A stretch of DNA of 35,789 bases from an uncultured Gammaproteobacteria bacterium (GCA_903887045.1 CAISOD010000295.1:1-35789), one strand, 5' to 3'. Positions 15,210 through 24,100 are shown, numbered from the stretch's first letter. Numbers and translations: made by a program. The notes: generated by a model from the letters alone, not told the origin.

Positions 15210-18089
15210 TTACGACTTCATCATCGCTTCGAGCTTGCGACGGCTCTCGTCGAAATCAAAGCACTGCTTTTGCCACTCGGTCATGCTGGTGGCATGCGTT
15301 ACCTGCACTGCAGTCACCTTGTACTCGGGGCAGTTGGTCGCCCAGTCGCTGAACTCGGTCGTTACCACGTTGGCACCGGAAGAAGGCGTATGGAACGTGG
15401 TGTAGATCACGCCAGGCTGCATGCGGTCGCTGACCTTGGCGTGCAGGGTGGTTTCCCCCTTGCGGCTCTTGATCAGCACCAGATCGCCATCCTTGATTCC
15501 ACGCTCGGACGCATCGTGCGCGTGGATTTCGAGGATGTCTTCGTCGTGCCATACGGTGTTGGCGGTACGGCGGGTTTGCGCGCCCACGTTGTACTGGCTG
15601 AGGATTCGGCCAGTAGTCAGTATCAATGGGAACTTGCCATTGACGCGCTCTTCGGTTGGCACGAATTCGGTGACGACGAAATTGCCCTTGCCGCGCACGA
15701 AGCCACCGATGTGCATCAGCGGCGTACCGTTTGGTGCCTCTTCGGTAACCGGCCACTGCATGCTGCCTTCATTGTCGAGACGGTCGAAGCTGACCAGCTT
15801 GAAGGTTGGTGTCATGCGGGCGATTTCTTCCATGATCTCGGACGCATTGTTGTAATGCATCTCGTAGCCCATGGCCTTTGCAAGATCCACCGGGATCTGC
15901 CACTCATGCTTGCCGGTTTTCGGTGCCATCACCGGGCGCACGCGGCCGAGGCGGCGTTCGGCGTTGGTGAAGGTGCCGTCTTTTTCCAGGAACGAAGTGC
16001 CAGGCAGGAACACGTGGGCGAACTTGGCGGTTTCATTGAGGAACAGGTCGCACACCACCAGACAGTCGAGATTGGTGAGGGCAGCTTCTACATGGTGGGT
16101 GTTCGGATCCGACTGTGCGATGTCTTCACCATGAACGAACATGCCTTTGTAGACGCCCTTGATGGCGGCATCGAACATGTTGGGGATGCGGTAGCCCGGC
16201 TCCAGGTCCTGCTCAACGCCCCACTCCTTCGAGAAGAAATCGCTGGTGGCTTTGTCGCTGACATGACGATAGCCGGAGAACTCGTGCGGGAACGAGCCCA
16301 TGTCGCATGAACCCTGAACGTTGTTCTGGCCGCGCAGCGGGTTGACCCCGCCGCCATTGAAACCAACGTTGCCGGTCAGCATGGCGAGGTTGGCCATGCC
16401 CATCACCATGGTGGAACCCTGTGAGTGTTCGGTAACACCGAGGCCGTAGTAGATCGATCCGCGTTCGGCGTTGGCGTAGCGGCGGGCGGCGTCACGCACT
16501 TTTCCGGCATCGCCGCCCAGCAGGTGGGCAACGGCTTCCGGTGAGTTGTGCGGCTGTTTGACAAAAGTCAGCCAGGCGTCGAAGGCCGCGTGATCGCAAC
16601 GCTCTTTCACATAGTTCCAGTCGGCCAGATTCTCTTCAACGATGGTGTAGGCCAATGCGTTGATCAGAGCGACGTTGGAACCCGGCAGCAGCGGGATATG
16701 CACGCTGGCCTTGACGTGTGGACTGTCGACAAGGTCGATGCGGCGTGGATCGCACACCACCAGGTCGGCACCTTCGCGCAGGCGTTTCTTCATGCGTGAG
16801 GCAAATACCGGGTGGGCGTCGGTCGGGTTGGCGCCGATCAACAGCACCATGTCGGTTTCTTCCACGCTGGCGAAGTCCTGGGTGCCGGCGGAAGTACCGA
16901 AGGTTTGCTTGAGACCGTAACCGGTCGGTGAATGGCACACACGCGCACAGGTGTCGGTGTTGTTGTTGCGGAAGGCGGTGCGGATCATTTTCTGCACGAC
17001 CCACACTTCTTCGTTGGTGGTGCGGGAAGAGGTAATGCCACCGATGGATGTACGGCCGTACTTGGCCTGGATGCCGATGAATTGTTTCGCGGTGTATTCG
17101 ATGGCTTCTTCCCAGCTCACCTTGCGCCAAGGATCGCTCGGTTTCTCGCGGATCATCGGGCTCAGCATGCGTTCCTTGCTGGTGGCGTAGCCCCACGCGA
17201 AGCGGCCTTTGACGCAGGAGTGGCCGTCGTTGGCCTTGCCGCTCTTGGCCGGCACCATGCGCACGACTTCGGCACCCTGCATTTCGGCACGGAAAGTACA
17301 GCCAACGCCGCAATAGGCGCAGGTGGTTTCCACCGCACGTTCAGGCGTACCCATTTCGATAACGGATTTTTCGCTCAGGGTTGCAGTCGGGCAGGCCTGG
17401 ACACAGGCACCGCAGGACACACATTCGGAGTTGAGGAAACCTTCATCGATACCGGCGCTGACCTTGGAGCGGAAACCGCTGCCCTGGATTGTCAGTGCGA
17501 AAGTGCCTTGTACTTCCTCACAGGCACGCACGCAGCGCGAGCACACGATGCACTTGCTGGCATCGAAGGTGAAATACGGGTTGCTCTCGTCTTTGCCGAG
17601 CTTTAGATGGTTGTCGCCTTCGTAACCGTAGCGCACTTCGCGCAGGCCGACGGCGCCGGCCATGTCCTGCAGTTCGCAGTCGCCGTTGGCAGGGCAGGTG
17701 AGGCAATCGAGCGGGTGATCGGAGATATAGAGCTCCATCACGCCTTTGCGCAGTTTGGCCAGCTTGGCGTTCTGCGTGGTGACCTTGAGGCCTGCTTCCA
17801 CTGGAGTGGTGCAGGAGGCAGGCGTGCCACGACGACCTTCGATTTCAACCAGACAGAGGCGGCAGGAGCCGAACGCTTCGAGGTTGTCGGTGGCACACAG
17901 CTTGGGAATGGTGACACCGAGTTCCTTGGCGGCACGCATGATGCTGGTGCCTTTCGGCACCGTGACGCTTTGGCCGTCGATTTCCAGCGTGACCAGCTCG
18001 GTGCTGGTACTCAGTGGCGTGCCGAAGTCGACTTCGGTTGCAACAGTTTGCGGATCGAAAATGATCGGACTGCTGACGATAGAGTTTAT
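15210..18089 (-). CDS. fdsA: NAD-dependent formate dehydrogenase, molybdenum alpha subunit FdsA
   Basis: Catalytic subunit of the soluble FdsABG-type enzyme that oxidises formate to CO2. From the N-terminus: a [2Fe-2S] ferredoxin domain (Cys65, 76, 79, 93), the NuoG-like His125/Cys129/132/138 cluster, two 4Fe-4S clusters (CIVCSRCVRAC and CVSCGACVQAC), another 4Fe-4S site beginning CAYC (Cys257), then the bis-MGD domain with catalytic Cys385 (RVCHSPTG) instead of selenocysteine, and the C-terminal cofactor-binding domain. Length is about 959 residues, normal for the family. The first ordinary start codon (GTG 17960) would delete the first ferredoxin strand LVTLEIDGQSVTV. The frame is open back to an ATA at 18089-18087 that overlaps the fdsB stop and has AAGGTG seven bases upstream, so I place the start there. 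See findings. Confidence 0.93.
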   Translation of the reverse strand: MNSIVSSPIIFDPQTVATEVDFGTPLSTSTELVTLEIDGQSVTVPKGTSIMRAAKELGVTIPKLCATDNLEAFGSCRLCLVEIEGRRGTPASCTTPVEAGLKVTTQNAKLAKLRKGVMELYISDHPLDCLTCPANGDCELQDMAGAVGLREVRYGYEGDNHLKLGKDESNPYFTFDASKCIVCSRCVRACEEVQGTFALTIQGSGFRSKVSAGIDEGFLNSECVSCGACVQACPTATLSEKSVIEMGTPERAVETTCAYCGVGCTFRAEMQGAEVVRMVPAKSGKANDGHSCVKGRFAWGYATSKERMLSPMIREKPSDPWRKVSWEEAIEYTAKQFIGIQAKYGRTSIGGITSSRTTNEEVWVVQKMIRTAFRNNNTDTCARVCHSPTGYGLKQTFGTSAGTQDFASVEETDMVLLIGANPTDAHPVFASRMKKRLREGADLVVCDPRRIDLVDSPHVKASVHIPLLPGSNVALINALAYTIVEENLADWNYVKERCDHAAFDAWLTFVKQPHNSPEAVAHLLGGDAGKVRDAARRYANAERGSIYYGLGVTEHSQGSTMVMGMANLAMLTGNVGFNGGGVNPLRGQNNVQGSCDMGSFPHEFSGYRHVSDKATSDFFSKEWGVEQDLEPGYRIPNMFDAAIKGVYKGMFVHGEDIAQSDPNTHHVEAALTNLDCLVVCDLFLNETAKFAHVFLPGTSFLEKDGTFTNAERRLGRVRPVMAPKTGKHEWQIPVDLAKAMGYEMHYNNASEIMEEIARMTPTFKLVSFDRLDNEGSMQWPVTEEAPNGTPLMHIGGFVRGKGNFVVTEFVPTEERVNGKFPLILTTGRILSQYNVGAQTRRTANTVWHDEDILEIHAHDASERGIKDGDLVLIKSRKGETTLHAKVSDRMQPGVIYTTFHTPSSGANVVTTEFSDWATNCPEYKVTAVQVTHATSMTEWQKQCFDFDESRRKLEAMMKS

Positions 18090-19624
18090 TGGAAGTCACC
18101 TTTGAAGTGTTTGACTGCACTCATTACTGGCATCGGTGTCAGGCCGCCCATTGCGCACAGGGACGCTGACTCCATCGTTTCGCACAGGTCTTTCAGAATG
18201 ATGTGTTGCTTGTTGCGTTCGCCGTCGTCTTTGGCTGCGACAATCTTGTCGATCGTTTCCATGCCGCGCACGGAGCCAATGCGGCACGGTGTGCATTTGC
18301 CGCAGCTTTCCACCGAACAGAATTCCATCGAGAAGCGCGCCATCTTCGCCATGTTGACGCTGGTGTCGAATACGACCACACCGCCATGGCCCAGCATGCC
18401 GCCGGCTTTGGCGAAGGCTTCGTAGTCACACGGTGTGTCCAGCAGGTCTGGCGGGAAATAAGCGCCGAGAGGACCGCCGACCTGCACCGCACGGATGGCT
18501 TTGCCAGTGGCAGTGCCGCCGCCGAAATCATTGATCAGTTGACCGACTGTGAGACCGAAAGCTTTTTCAACCAGACCGCCTTGTTTGATATTGCCACCGA
18601 GCTGGAATGGCATGGTGCCGCGCGAACGGCCCATGCCGAAATCGGCGTAATACTTGCCGCCCTTTTCAAGAATTACAGGAATGGTTGCCAGCGAGATCAC
18701 GTTGTTGACGACAGTCGGTTTGCCGAACAGCCCTTTCAATGCCGGCAGTGGCGGCTTGAAACGGATCTGGCCGCGACGGCCTTCGAGCGATTCCAGCAGC
18801 GAGGTTTCTTCACCGCAGATATAGGCACCGGCGCCCATGCGAACTTCAAGGTCGAAGATTTTGCCGGAGCCTGCAATGTTGTTGCCGAGATAACCGGCGG
18901 CGCGTGCGTTGGCTATGGCTTCAAGCAGGATGGTCTGCGTCAGCGGGTATTCCGAGCGCAAGTAGATAAACCCTTTGGTGGCACCTACCGCGATGCCGGC
19001 GATGGTCATGCCTTCAACCAGTGAGAGTGGATCGCCTTCCATGATCATGCGGTCGGAGAAAGTGCCGCTGTCGCCTTCGTCGGCATTGCAGACGATGTAC
19101 TTCTGGTCGTCCTGCGCGTCCAGCACCGTCTTCCATTTGATGCCGGTAGGGAACGCAGCGCCGCCGCGGCCGCGCAAACCGGATTCGAGCACGGTCTGCA
19201 CGATGTCCTTGTCGGCGATTTTCAGTGCGTTCTGCAGGCCGACATAACCGCCGAGTTGTTTGTACTCCTCGACTGAGGTGGCAGCGATCAAACCGCAGCG
19301 GGCGAAGGTCAGCCGTTCCTGCTGTTTGAACCACGGCAGCTCACTGACATTGCCGAGTGCAAGTTTATGGTTGCCGCCGTTCAGGAAACCGGCATCGAAC
19401 AACTCAGGGATATCTTCCAGCTGCACCGGTCCATAACCAATACGGCCATTGCCGGTTTCGATTTCGACCAGCGGCTCCAGAAAACAGGCGCCCCGCGAAC
19501 CGTTGCGGACGATTTCGATGGGCAAATTGCGGTATTTGGCCTCGGTATTGATGGCGTCAACCAGCAGTTCGGCGCCAAGGGAAGAAGCAGTGGTTTCGCG
19601 CGGGATGTAGATACGAGTTGTCAT
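18086..19624 (-). CDS. fdsB: NAD-dependent formate dehydrogenase, NADH-binding beta subunit FdsB
   Basis: NuoF-like subunit that carries FMN and the NAD+ site and accepts electrons from the FdsA/FdsG iron-sulfur chain. The 512-residue protein has an N-terminal thioredoxin-like domain of about 120 residues lacking the usual cluster cysteines. The FMN/NAD region follows (LRGRGGAAFPTGIKWK, CNADEGDSGTFSDR, GAGAYICGEETSLLESLEG). Near the C-terminus is the 4Fe-4S site SCGKCTPCRIGS with the later cysteine in LCAMGG. It begins one base after the fdsG stop and its own TAA overlaps the proposed fdsA start, so the three genes are tightly coupled. Confidence 0.94.
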   Translation of the reverse strand: MTTRIYIPRETTASSLGAELLVDAINTEAKYRNLPIEIVRNGSRGACFLEPLVEIETGNGRIGYGPVQLEDIPELFDAGFLNGGNHKLALGNVSELPWFKQQERLTFARCGLIAATSVEEYKQLGGYVGLQNALKIADKDIVQTVLESGLRGRGGAAFPTGIKWKTVLDAQDDQKYIVCNADEGDSGTFSDRMIMEGDPLSLVEGMTIAGIAVGATKGFIYLRSEYPLTQTILLEAIANARAAGYLGNNIAGSGKIFDLEVRMGAGAYICGEETSLLESLEGRRGQIRFKPPLPALKGLFGKPTVVNNVISLATIPVILEKGGKYYADFGMGRSRGTMPFQLGGNIKQGGLVEKAFGLTVGQLINDFGGGTATGKAIRAVQVGGPLGAYFPPDLLDTPCDYEAFAKAGGMLGHGGVVVFDTSVNMAKMARFSMEFCSVESCGKCTPCRIGSVRGMETIDKIVAAKDDGERNKQHIILKDLCETMESASLCAMGGLTPMPVMSAVKHFKGDFQ

Positions 19625-19625
19625 G

Positions 19626-20147
19626 TTACTTGCTCCCTTCTCTCGACGTGAGCGCTTTGCCAGCCAACTTGGCGGTGAGATTCTTGAAGGATTCCATGCT
19701 CACGCGACCGTAGGTTTGCTTGTCGACCATGATATTGGGCGAACAGGCGCAATTGCCGAGGCAATAGACCTTTTCCAGCGTGAAGTTGCCATCGGCGGTG
19801 GTTTCGTGAAAACCGCAACCCAGATGTTTTTTGATGTCAGCACTCAGCGCTTCGGAGCCCATCGCCTGGCAGGCCTCGGCCTGGCAGACGCGGATCGTGT
19901 AGCGGCCCGGTTTGCTACGGCGGAAGTCGTGGTAGAAGCTGGCTACGCCATGCACTTCGGCACGCGATAAATTGAACAGTTTGGCCAACACCGGCATGGC
20001 GGCTTCGTCGACGTAGCCGATGGTTTCCTGCAGCTTGTGAAGCGCGTTGATCAAAGCGCCGGGCTGGTCCCGGAACTCCTGCACCACCGCGGTGGCAAGT
20101 TCGAGCGAGAATTCCTGCAGGCGTGCAGGGGTGACGACTGGCATCAT
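19626..20147 (-). CDS. fdsG: NAD-dependent formate dehydrogenase, gamma subunit FdsG
   Basis: NuoE-like 2Fe-2S subunit of the soluble formate dehydrogenase. The 173-residue product has a helical N-terminal domain (ALINALHKLQETIGYVDEAA) and a thioredoxin-like domain with the cluster cysteines in the NuoE spacing: Cys88 and Cys93 (CQAEAC), Cys129 and Cys133 (CLGNC). Start chosen at the double ATG 20147/20144, where family similarity begins; an upstream in-frame ATG at 20222 would add 25 unrelated residues. First gene of the fdsGBA unit, preceded by a 217-base gap holding a predicted promoter and inverted repeat. Confidence 0.93.
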   Translation of the reverse strand: MMPVVTPARLQEFSLELATAVVQEFRDQPGALINALHKLQETIGYVDEAAMPVLAKLFNLSRAEVHGVASFYHDFRRSKPGRYTIRVCQAEACQAMGSEALSADIKKHLGCGFHETTADGNFTLEKVYCLGNCACSPNIMVDKQTYGRVSMESFKNLTAKLAGKALTSREGSK

Positions 20148-20236
20148 GGGTTGGGTTCGACTCAAGTGAGGGAGTTGGTGTTTGTGGCCGGCACAGACAT
20201 CTAAAAAAGCCAATATTTTCAATAAATTGCACTAAT

Positions 20237-20252
20237 CGAACCAAACGGTTCG
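20237..20252. promoter_or_regulatory. Inverted repeat at the predicted fds transcription start
   Basis: CGAACC and GGTTCG separated by four bases, without a T-run, so not a terminator. It begins at the predicted +1 of the fds promoter, a position expected for a repressor operator; a leader RNA stem is the alternative. Confidence 0.42.
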
Positions 20253-20258
20253 GCTAGC

Positions 20259-20288
20259 ATTCTACCACGCAGGTTTTCGGGCCAGCAA
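20259..20288 (-). promoter_or_regulatory. Predicted promoter of fdsGBA
   Basis: Minus-strand TTGCTG (20288-20283) and TAGAAT (20264-20259) with an 18-base spacer. The predicted start of transcription is near 20252, leaving a leader of about 105 bases before fdsG. The rest of the 217-base gap (20148-20364) shows no gene. Transcription from upstream (the propeller gene) may also read in, since no terminator is visible between them. Confidence 0.42.
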
Positions 20289-20364
20289 TGTAAAAAGTCG
20301 TCGGATGCTACCCGCTTGGACAAGTGCCCACAAGCTGCAAAGCCCCGGAAGTACCCCACTGCTT

Positions 20365-21888
20365 TTATGGGGAAAACAACAGAAGTGCGTTGCCGGCAAT
20401 ACCACCTTTTACGCCAACATAACCGGATGGGACCAGCAGGCGCTTGCCCACTACCACAGGCCCGGCTGCACCCATCGAGCCTCCCTTGGCATCAATCCCG
20501 TTGACGGTGGCAAAGGCGGTGGCGGTATCGTACTGCCACAGGACTTTGCCATCGTTGCTGTCCAGGATGCGCAGGATACCGTCCCAACCGCCGGAGATCA
20601 CGATGTCGCTGCTGACCGTCAGCGGGCCGTCATGGCCAAGGTTGCGCTCACGGCCGGCGGTGGCTGCCAATGGTGTGAACCATTGTTTGTTGCCGTCACT
20701 GAGCCTGAGCGCTGCGATACCGCCCGAGCCGAGACCAAAGTAGGCGTTGTTGCCGTCGTGGGCACCGCCCCAGATGATCTTGCCGCCGAATTCGGTCGTG
20801 TTTTCGACCAGTGCCGTACGCCACAGCATGGTGCCGCCCGCCAGCGAAAACGCTCGCACCCATCCGCTTTTCTGGCCGGCGACCAGAAAGTCGCCTCCGT
20901 TGACGGAAGCCAGCATCGCCGGTGAGCCATAGTCCTGGTCGGGGCCGCAGTCCTCTGCTGCATTGGGTCGCATACACGCGACGGTCCATATGTCGCCACT
21001 GGTGCCCTGGTTGATCCACAGGATGCGGCCTTCAACCAGATCAAGCCCCATGACGGCATCAGTTCCGAAAGCCGCCGGTGCTGAATAGGCATCGCCGGTG
21101 GTGACGAAAAGGCGTTTGTTGCCTGGGTCTATGGTAGGGGCACTCCAGATGGCTCCTCCTGAGGGGCCTTGGGTGTTGTCGCTGGTTGGCGCGACAGGTG
21201 ACTGGATCGTGAAGGTCTGCCACAGCTTGCTGCCGTTCATTGCGTCGAGGCTGACGACGCTGCCACGGAAAGAGCAGCAGTTATAAGTCGGTACTGCGGC
21301 AACGCCTTCCTCGGAAGACGACACCGGCACGATCAAACGCGCAGGATTGTCGACACCGTCCAGTTGCACGAACTGCGGCGAGCCGGTGAGGATGGCGGCG
21401 GGGTGGCTGTCGACTTCGGTTTTCCACACCAGCGCACCGGTGGTGGCGGAAACGGCGTAGACATTGGCATTTCGGTCACCGAAGAACAGCAGCGTGTTAC
21501 CGGTAACTTGCGCCAGCGCAGGTGCCGTACGCACGCCGGCATCGGCCTTGAATGTCCAGTATACGCACGCGGAATCAATGTCGAGCGCATACATCTCGCC
21601 ACTGTCTACTCCGATATAGATTACGTTTCCATGCACTACCGGATTGCCAACGACGGATGAAACGCCCGGAAAACCGAACGCCCATTTGAGCTGCATGGTC
21701 GGCAGATCGGCGCTGCCAAGGCCGTCGGCGACATGGCGGTTGTTGCCATACCCGTTGCCCCAGCCTTGCCAGGTTTCCCCGGTGGCGGGGATCGCAGGTC
21801 CATCACATTGCGCTGCCAGCGTTGGCACTGTTGTGAATAGTGCGGCCAGTATAGTCATGAGCCACAACAGCAAAGTCGATGTACGCAT
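20365..21888 (-). CDS. Periplasmic PQQ-type beta-propeller oxidoreductase (polyvinyl-alcohol-dehydrogenase-like)
   Basis: A 507-residue exported protein (signal peptide ending near TLAAQ, residue 27) built of propeller repeats, for example GEMYALDIDSACVYWTFKA, ANVYAVSATTGALVWKTEV and DGILRILDSNDGKVLWQYD. The early WQGWGNGYGNNRHV segment, the vicinal Cys204-Cys205 (NCCSFRGS) and DQDYGSPAML (Asp317, Asp319) resemble polyvinyl alcohol dehydrogenase-like quinoproteins. There is no CxxCH, so no built-in haem, unlike many characterised relatives; electrons would need a separate cytochrome. AAGGGG lies eight bases before the ATG. It sits between fdhD and fdsG on the same strand. That it is a working PQQ enzyme is inferred from family features; a BamB-like structural role is less likely given the CC pair. 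Confidence 0.75.
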   Translation of the reverse strand: MRTSTLLLWLMTILAALFTTVPTLAAQCDGPAIPATGETWQGWGNGYGNNRHVADGLGSADLPTMQLKWAFGFPGVSSVVGNPVVHGNVIYIGVDSGEMYALDIDSACVYWTFKADAGVRTAPALAQVTGNTLLFFGDRNANVYAVSATTGALVWKTEVDSHPAAILTGSPQFVQLDGVDNPARLIVPVSSSEEGVAAVPTYNCCSFRGSVVSLDAMNGSKLWQTFTIQSPVAPTSDNTQGPSGGAIWSAPTIDPGNKRLFVTTGDAYSAPAAFGTDAVMGLDLVEGRILWINQGTSGDIWTVACMRPNAAEDCGPDQDYGSPAMLASVNGGDFLVAGQKSGWVRAFSLAGGTMLWRTALVENTTEFGGKIIWGGAHDGNNAYFGLGSGGIAALRLSDGNKQWFTPLAATAGRERNLGHDGPLTVSSDIVISGGWDGILRILDSNDGKVLWQYDTATAFATVNGIDAKGGSMGAAGPVVVGKRLLVPSGYVGVKGGIAGNALLLFSP

Positions 21889-21927
21889 CCCGGGTTCCCC
21901 TTGTTCTGACCTGCCGTATTGCGAGGG

Positions 21928-22761
21928 CTATTCCGTCAGACGAAAGCCACCGTTATAGATGTTGCAGCGATTGCGGTTCAGAAAGCCCACCAGTGTCAGG
22001 TTGTATTCCTGTGCCAGCTCCACTGCCAGTGACGACGGTGCACCAATAGCCACCAGCAGCGGACAACGGGCGGCAAGTGTCTTCTGCATCAGTTCAAAAC
22101 TGGCACGACCGCTGACGAGAATGCCGTGCTGCGCCAGCGGCAGCAAGTTGTCCTGCAGGCAGTAACCTACGAGTTTGTCCATCGCGTTGTGGCGACCAAC
22201 ATCTTCGGTAACGCGTGTGATCTGGCCGTTGCCGTTGAACAAGGCAGTAGCGTGGTTGCCGCCAGTGAGTCGGAACAATTCTTGTTGGGTTGCCAACTGC
22301 GCCGGCAGCTCCTGCAGCAGTGCCAACGGGATACGAAAGCCGTCATCCGTCAGGGCGACAAAACCTGCCGTGCTGAGACTTTCAAGTGACGATTTGCCAC
22401 ACACGCCGCAGCTCGAGGTGACATAGAAATTGCGCTCGAGTCGCAGCGGATCGAACACCGCGGTGTCGTGGAGTTCGACTCGCACAACGTTGTCGGCGCT
22501 CTGCTCAATGGTCTGGATCGCAGCGTATCTGTCGAGAATGCTTTCGTTGAATAGAAAGCCGAGTGCGAGGGCCAGGTCATCACCTGGTGTGCGCATGGTG
22601 ATTGCCACGCTTCTGTGGGTGCGGCCTTTGCGGGGATCGCGATAACCGAGACGGATTTCCAGTGGTTCTTCCACCGCCAGCGTGTCGACGAGTTCACTGC
22701 GCTGACCGTCCTGCCAGCGGATTACCCTGGAGGTGGTGTGTGAATCGGAGGAAGGACTCAT
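21928..22761 (-). CDS. fdhD: Formate dehydrogenase sulfurtransferase FdhD
   Basis: FdhD moves sulfur from a cysteine desulfurase to the molybdenum cofactor of formate dehydrogenase, which is needed for activity. The 277-residue protein contains VEEPLEIRLGY, the TMRTPGDDLALALGFLF segment, and the essential pair Cys118/Cys121 in SSCGVCGKSS. The C-terminal GRHNAMDKLVGYCL and SGRASFELMQKTLAA are also diagnostic. It begins ten bases after the stop of the CNNM gene and precedes the propeller gene, on the same strand as fdsGBA, in the place often taken by fdsC. Confidence 0.95.
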   Translation of the reverse strand: MSPSSDSHTTSRVIRWQDGQRSELVDTLAVEEPLEIRLGYRDPRKGRTHRSVAITMRTPGDDLALALGFLFNESILDRYAAIQTIEQSADNVVRVELHDTAVFDPLRLERNFYVTSSCGVCGKSSLESLSTAGFVALTDDGFRIPLALLQELPAQLATQQELFRLTGGNHATALFNGNGQITRVTEDVGRHNAMDKLVGYCLQDNLLPLAQHGILVSGRASFELMQKTLAARCPLLVAIGAPSSLAVELAQEYNLTLVGFLNRNRCNIYNGGFRLTE

Positions 22762-22771
22762 TGTTCAGCGC

Positions 22772-24079
22772 TCAGTCATACAGATTGGCCTGCATTTCGT
22801 TCAGGTCATCAGACCCGGATTGGGTTATCGGCCACATACGCACGGACTTGATCTGGTTGTCCTTGGTTTGCAGGATTTCGGCGCAGCAACCATGCAGGCG
22901 AATGCCGACCTGTGTGTCGGGAATGGTTTCGAGTGCTTCCATCAACAGTCCGTTCAGCGTTTTGGGTCCAGTGGTCGGCAGACGCCAGCCCAGTGCACGG
23001 TTCACTTCCCGGATCGATGTGCTGCCGTCGAATACATGGGTGCCATCGCCTTGCGGGTAAATCTCCGGCGTTTCTTCCGACAGATTGCTGGTGAAGTTGC
23101 CGACGATCTCTTCAAGGATGTCTTCGAGCGTAATCAAGCCGATTACGACGCCGTACTCGTCGACAACGAGCGCGTTGCGCCGCTTGTTCTTCTGGAAATT
23201 CACCAGCTGGGTTGTGAGTGCGGTGCCCTCCGGTACGAAGTAGGCCTCTTGTGTCAGCTGCATAAGCTCGGCCTTGTTCGGGTGATCAAGCTGCATCCAT
23301 TTGGCCGCATTGCGCATGTGCAGCATGCCGATCACGTTGTTGAGATCGCCATTGCTGTACACAGGCAGCCGCGTGTGTTGACTGTTCAGCAATGACTGTC
23401 TGATCGTGTCGATATCCGTATCAAGATCGATACCGGCGACATCGTTGCGCGAGATCATGATGTCGTTGACTGACACTTTCTCAAGGTCAAGCACGTTCAA
23501 CAGCATGCTTTGTCGTTGTGCCGGCAACTGATGGGCTGATTCATCCACCAGTGTGCGTAATTCCTCAGTGCTCAACTGTTGCACGGCAACATTCTTGTGG
23601 GCGATGCCAAGCAGTTTGACCATGCTTTTCGAAATCCGGTTCAGGACCCACACCACCGGATGCAGCAGCTTGAGCAACAGGTTCAGCAACAGTGAGGAAG
23701 GGAAGGCGATGGCTTCGGGGTACATGGCACCTATGGTTTTGGGTGTCATCTCCGCGAAAATCAGCAGCACGGCTGTCATCAACAGCGATGCGATTACGAT
23801 GCCGGATTCTCCCCACATTTCGATGGCAAGGATTGTTGCCAGCGACGAGGCCAACACGTTGACGAAATTATTGCCGATCATGATCACGCCGATCAGCCGG
23901 TCGGGATTCTCCAGCAGCGCCGAGGCCCGCATGGCTCCCCGGTGCCGGTGCTTGGCCAGATGACGCAGCCGGTAACGGTTGAGTGTCAGCATCGCCGTTT
24001 CCGACGCTGAAAAGTAGGCGGATGCCAGTATCAGCAACAGCAGGGAGAAGAAAATGGTTTGCGGGGAAATGTCGTCCAC
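22772..24079 (-). CDS. CNNM/CorC-family membrane protein (DUF21, CBS pair, CorC_HlyC)
   Basis: A 435-residue integral membrane protein of the CorB/YfjD type, implicated in magnesium or cobalt efflux or homeostasis. The DUF21 membrane domain covers about residues 5-190 (SASETAMLTLNRYRLRHLA, then MIGNNFVNVLASSLATIL). The CBS pair follows at about 200-320 (NDIMISRNDVAGIDL to LITLEDILEEIVG). The C-terminal CorC_HlyC domain contains STSIREVNRALGWRLPTTG. The start codon is GTG (24079). It lies 21 bases after ypjD on the same strand, the same neighbourhood as in Pseudomonas. Confidence 0.93.
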   Translation of the reverse strand: MDDISPQTIFFSLLLLILASAYFSASETAMLTLNRYRLRHLAKHRHRGAMRASALLENPDRLIGVIMIGNNFVNVLASSLATILAIEMWGESGIVIASLLMTAVLLIFAEMTPKTIGAMYPEAIAFPSSLLLNLLLKLLHPVVWVLNRISKSMVKLLGIAHKNVAVQQLSTEELRTLVDESAHQLPAQRQSMLLNVLDLEKVSVNDIMISRNDVAGIDLDTDIDTIRQSLLNSQHTRLPVYSNGDLNNVIGMLHMRNAAKWMQLDHPNKAELMQLTQEAYFVPEGTALTTQLVNFQKNKRRNALVVDEYGVVIGLITLEDILEEIVGNFTSNLSEETPEIYPQGDGTHVFDGSTSIREVNRALGWRLPTTGPKTLNGLLMEALETIPDTQVGIRLHGCCAEILQTKDNQIKSVRMWPITQSGSDDLNEMQANLYD

Positions 24080-24100
24080 AGGGCACCAGTCGCTGCGCCG

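Noticed and set aside
15162-16310. A 382-codon plus-strand open frame opposite fdsA
   Set aside because: It starts inside the terminator stem and lies fully antisense to the conserved C-terminal half of FdsA.
18203-19024. Plus-strand open frame of 273 codons opposite fdsB
   Set aside because: Antisense to the conserved FMN/NAD domain of FdsB, with no ribosome site or recognisable domain.
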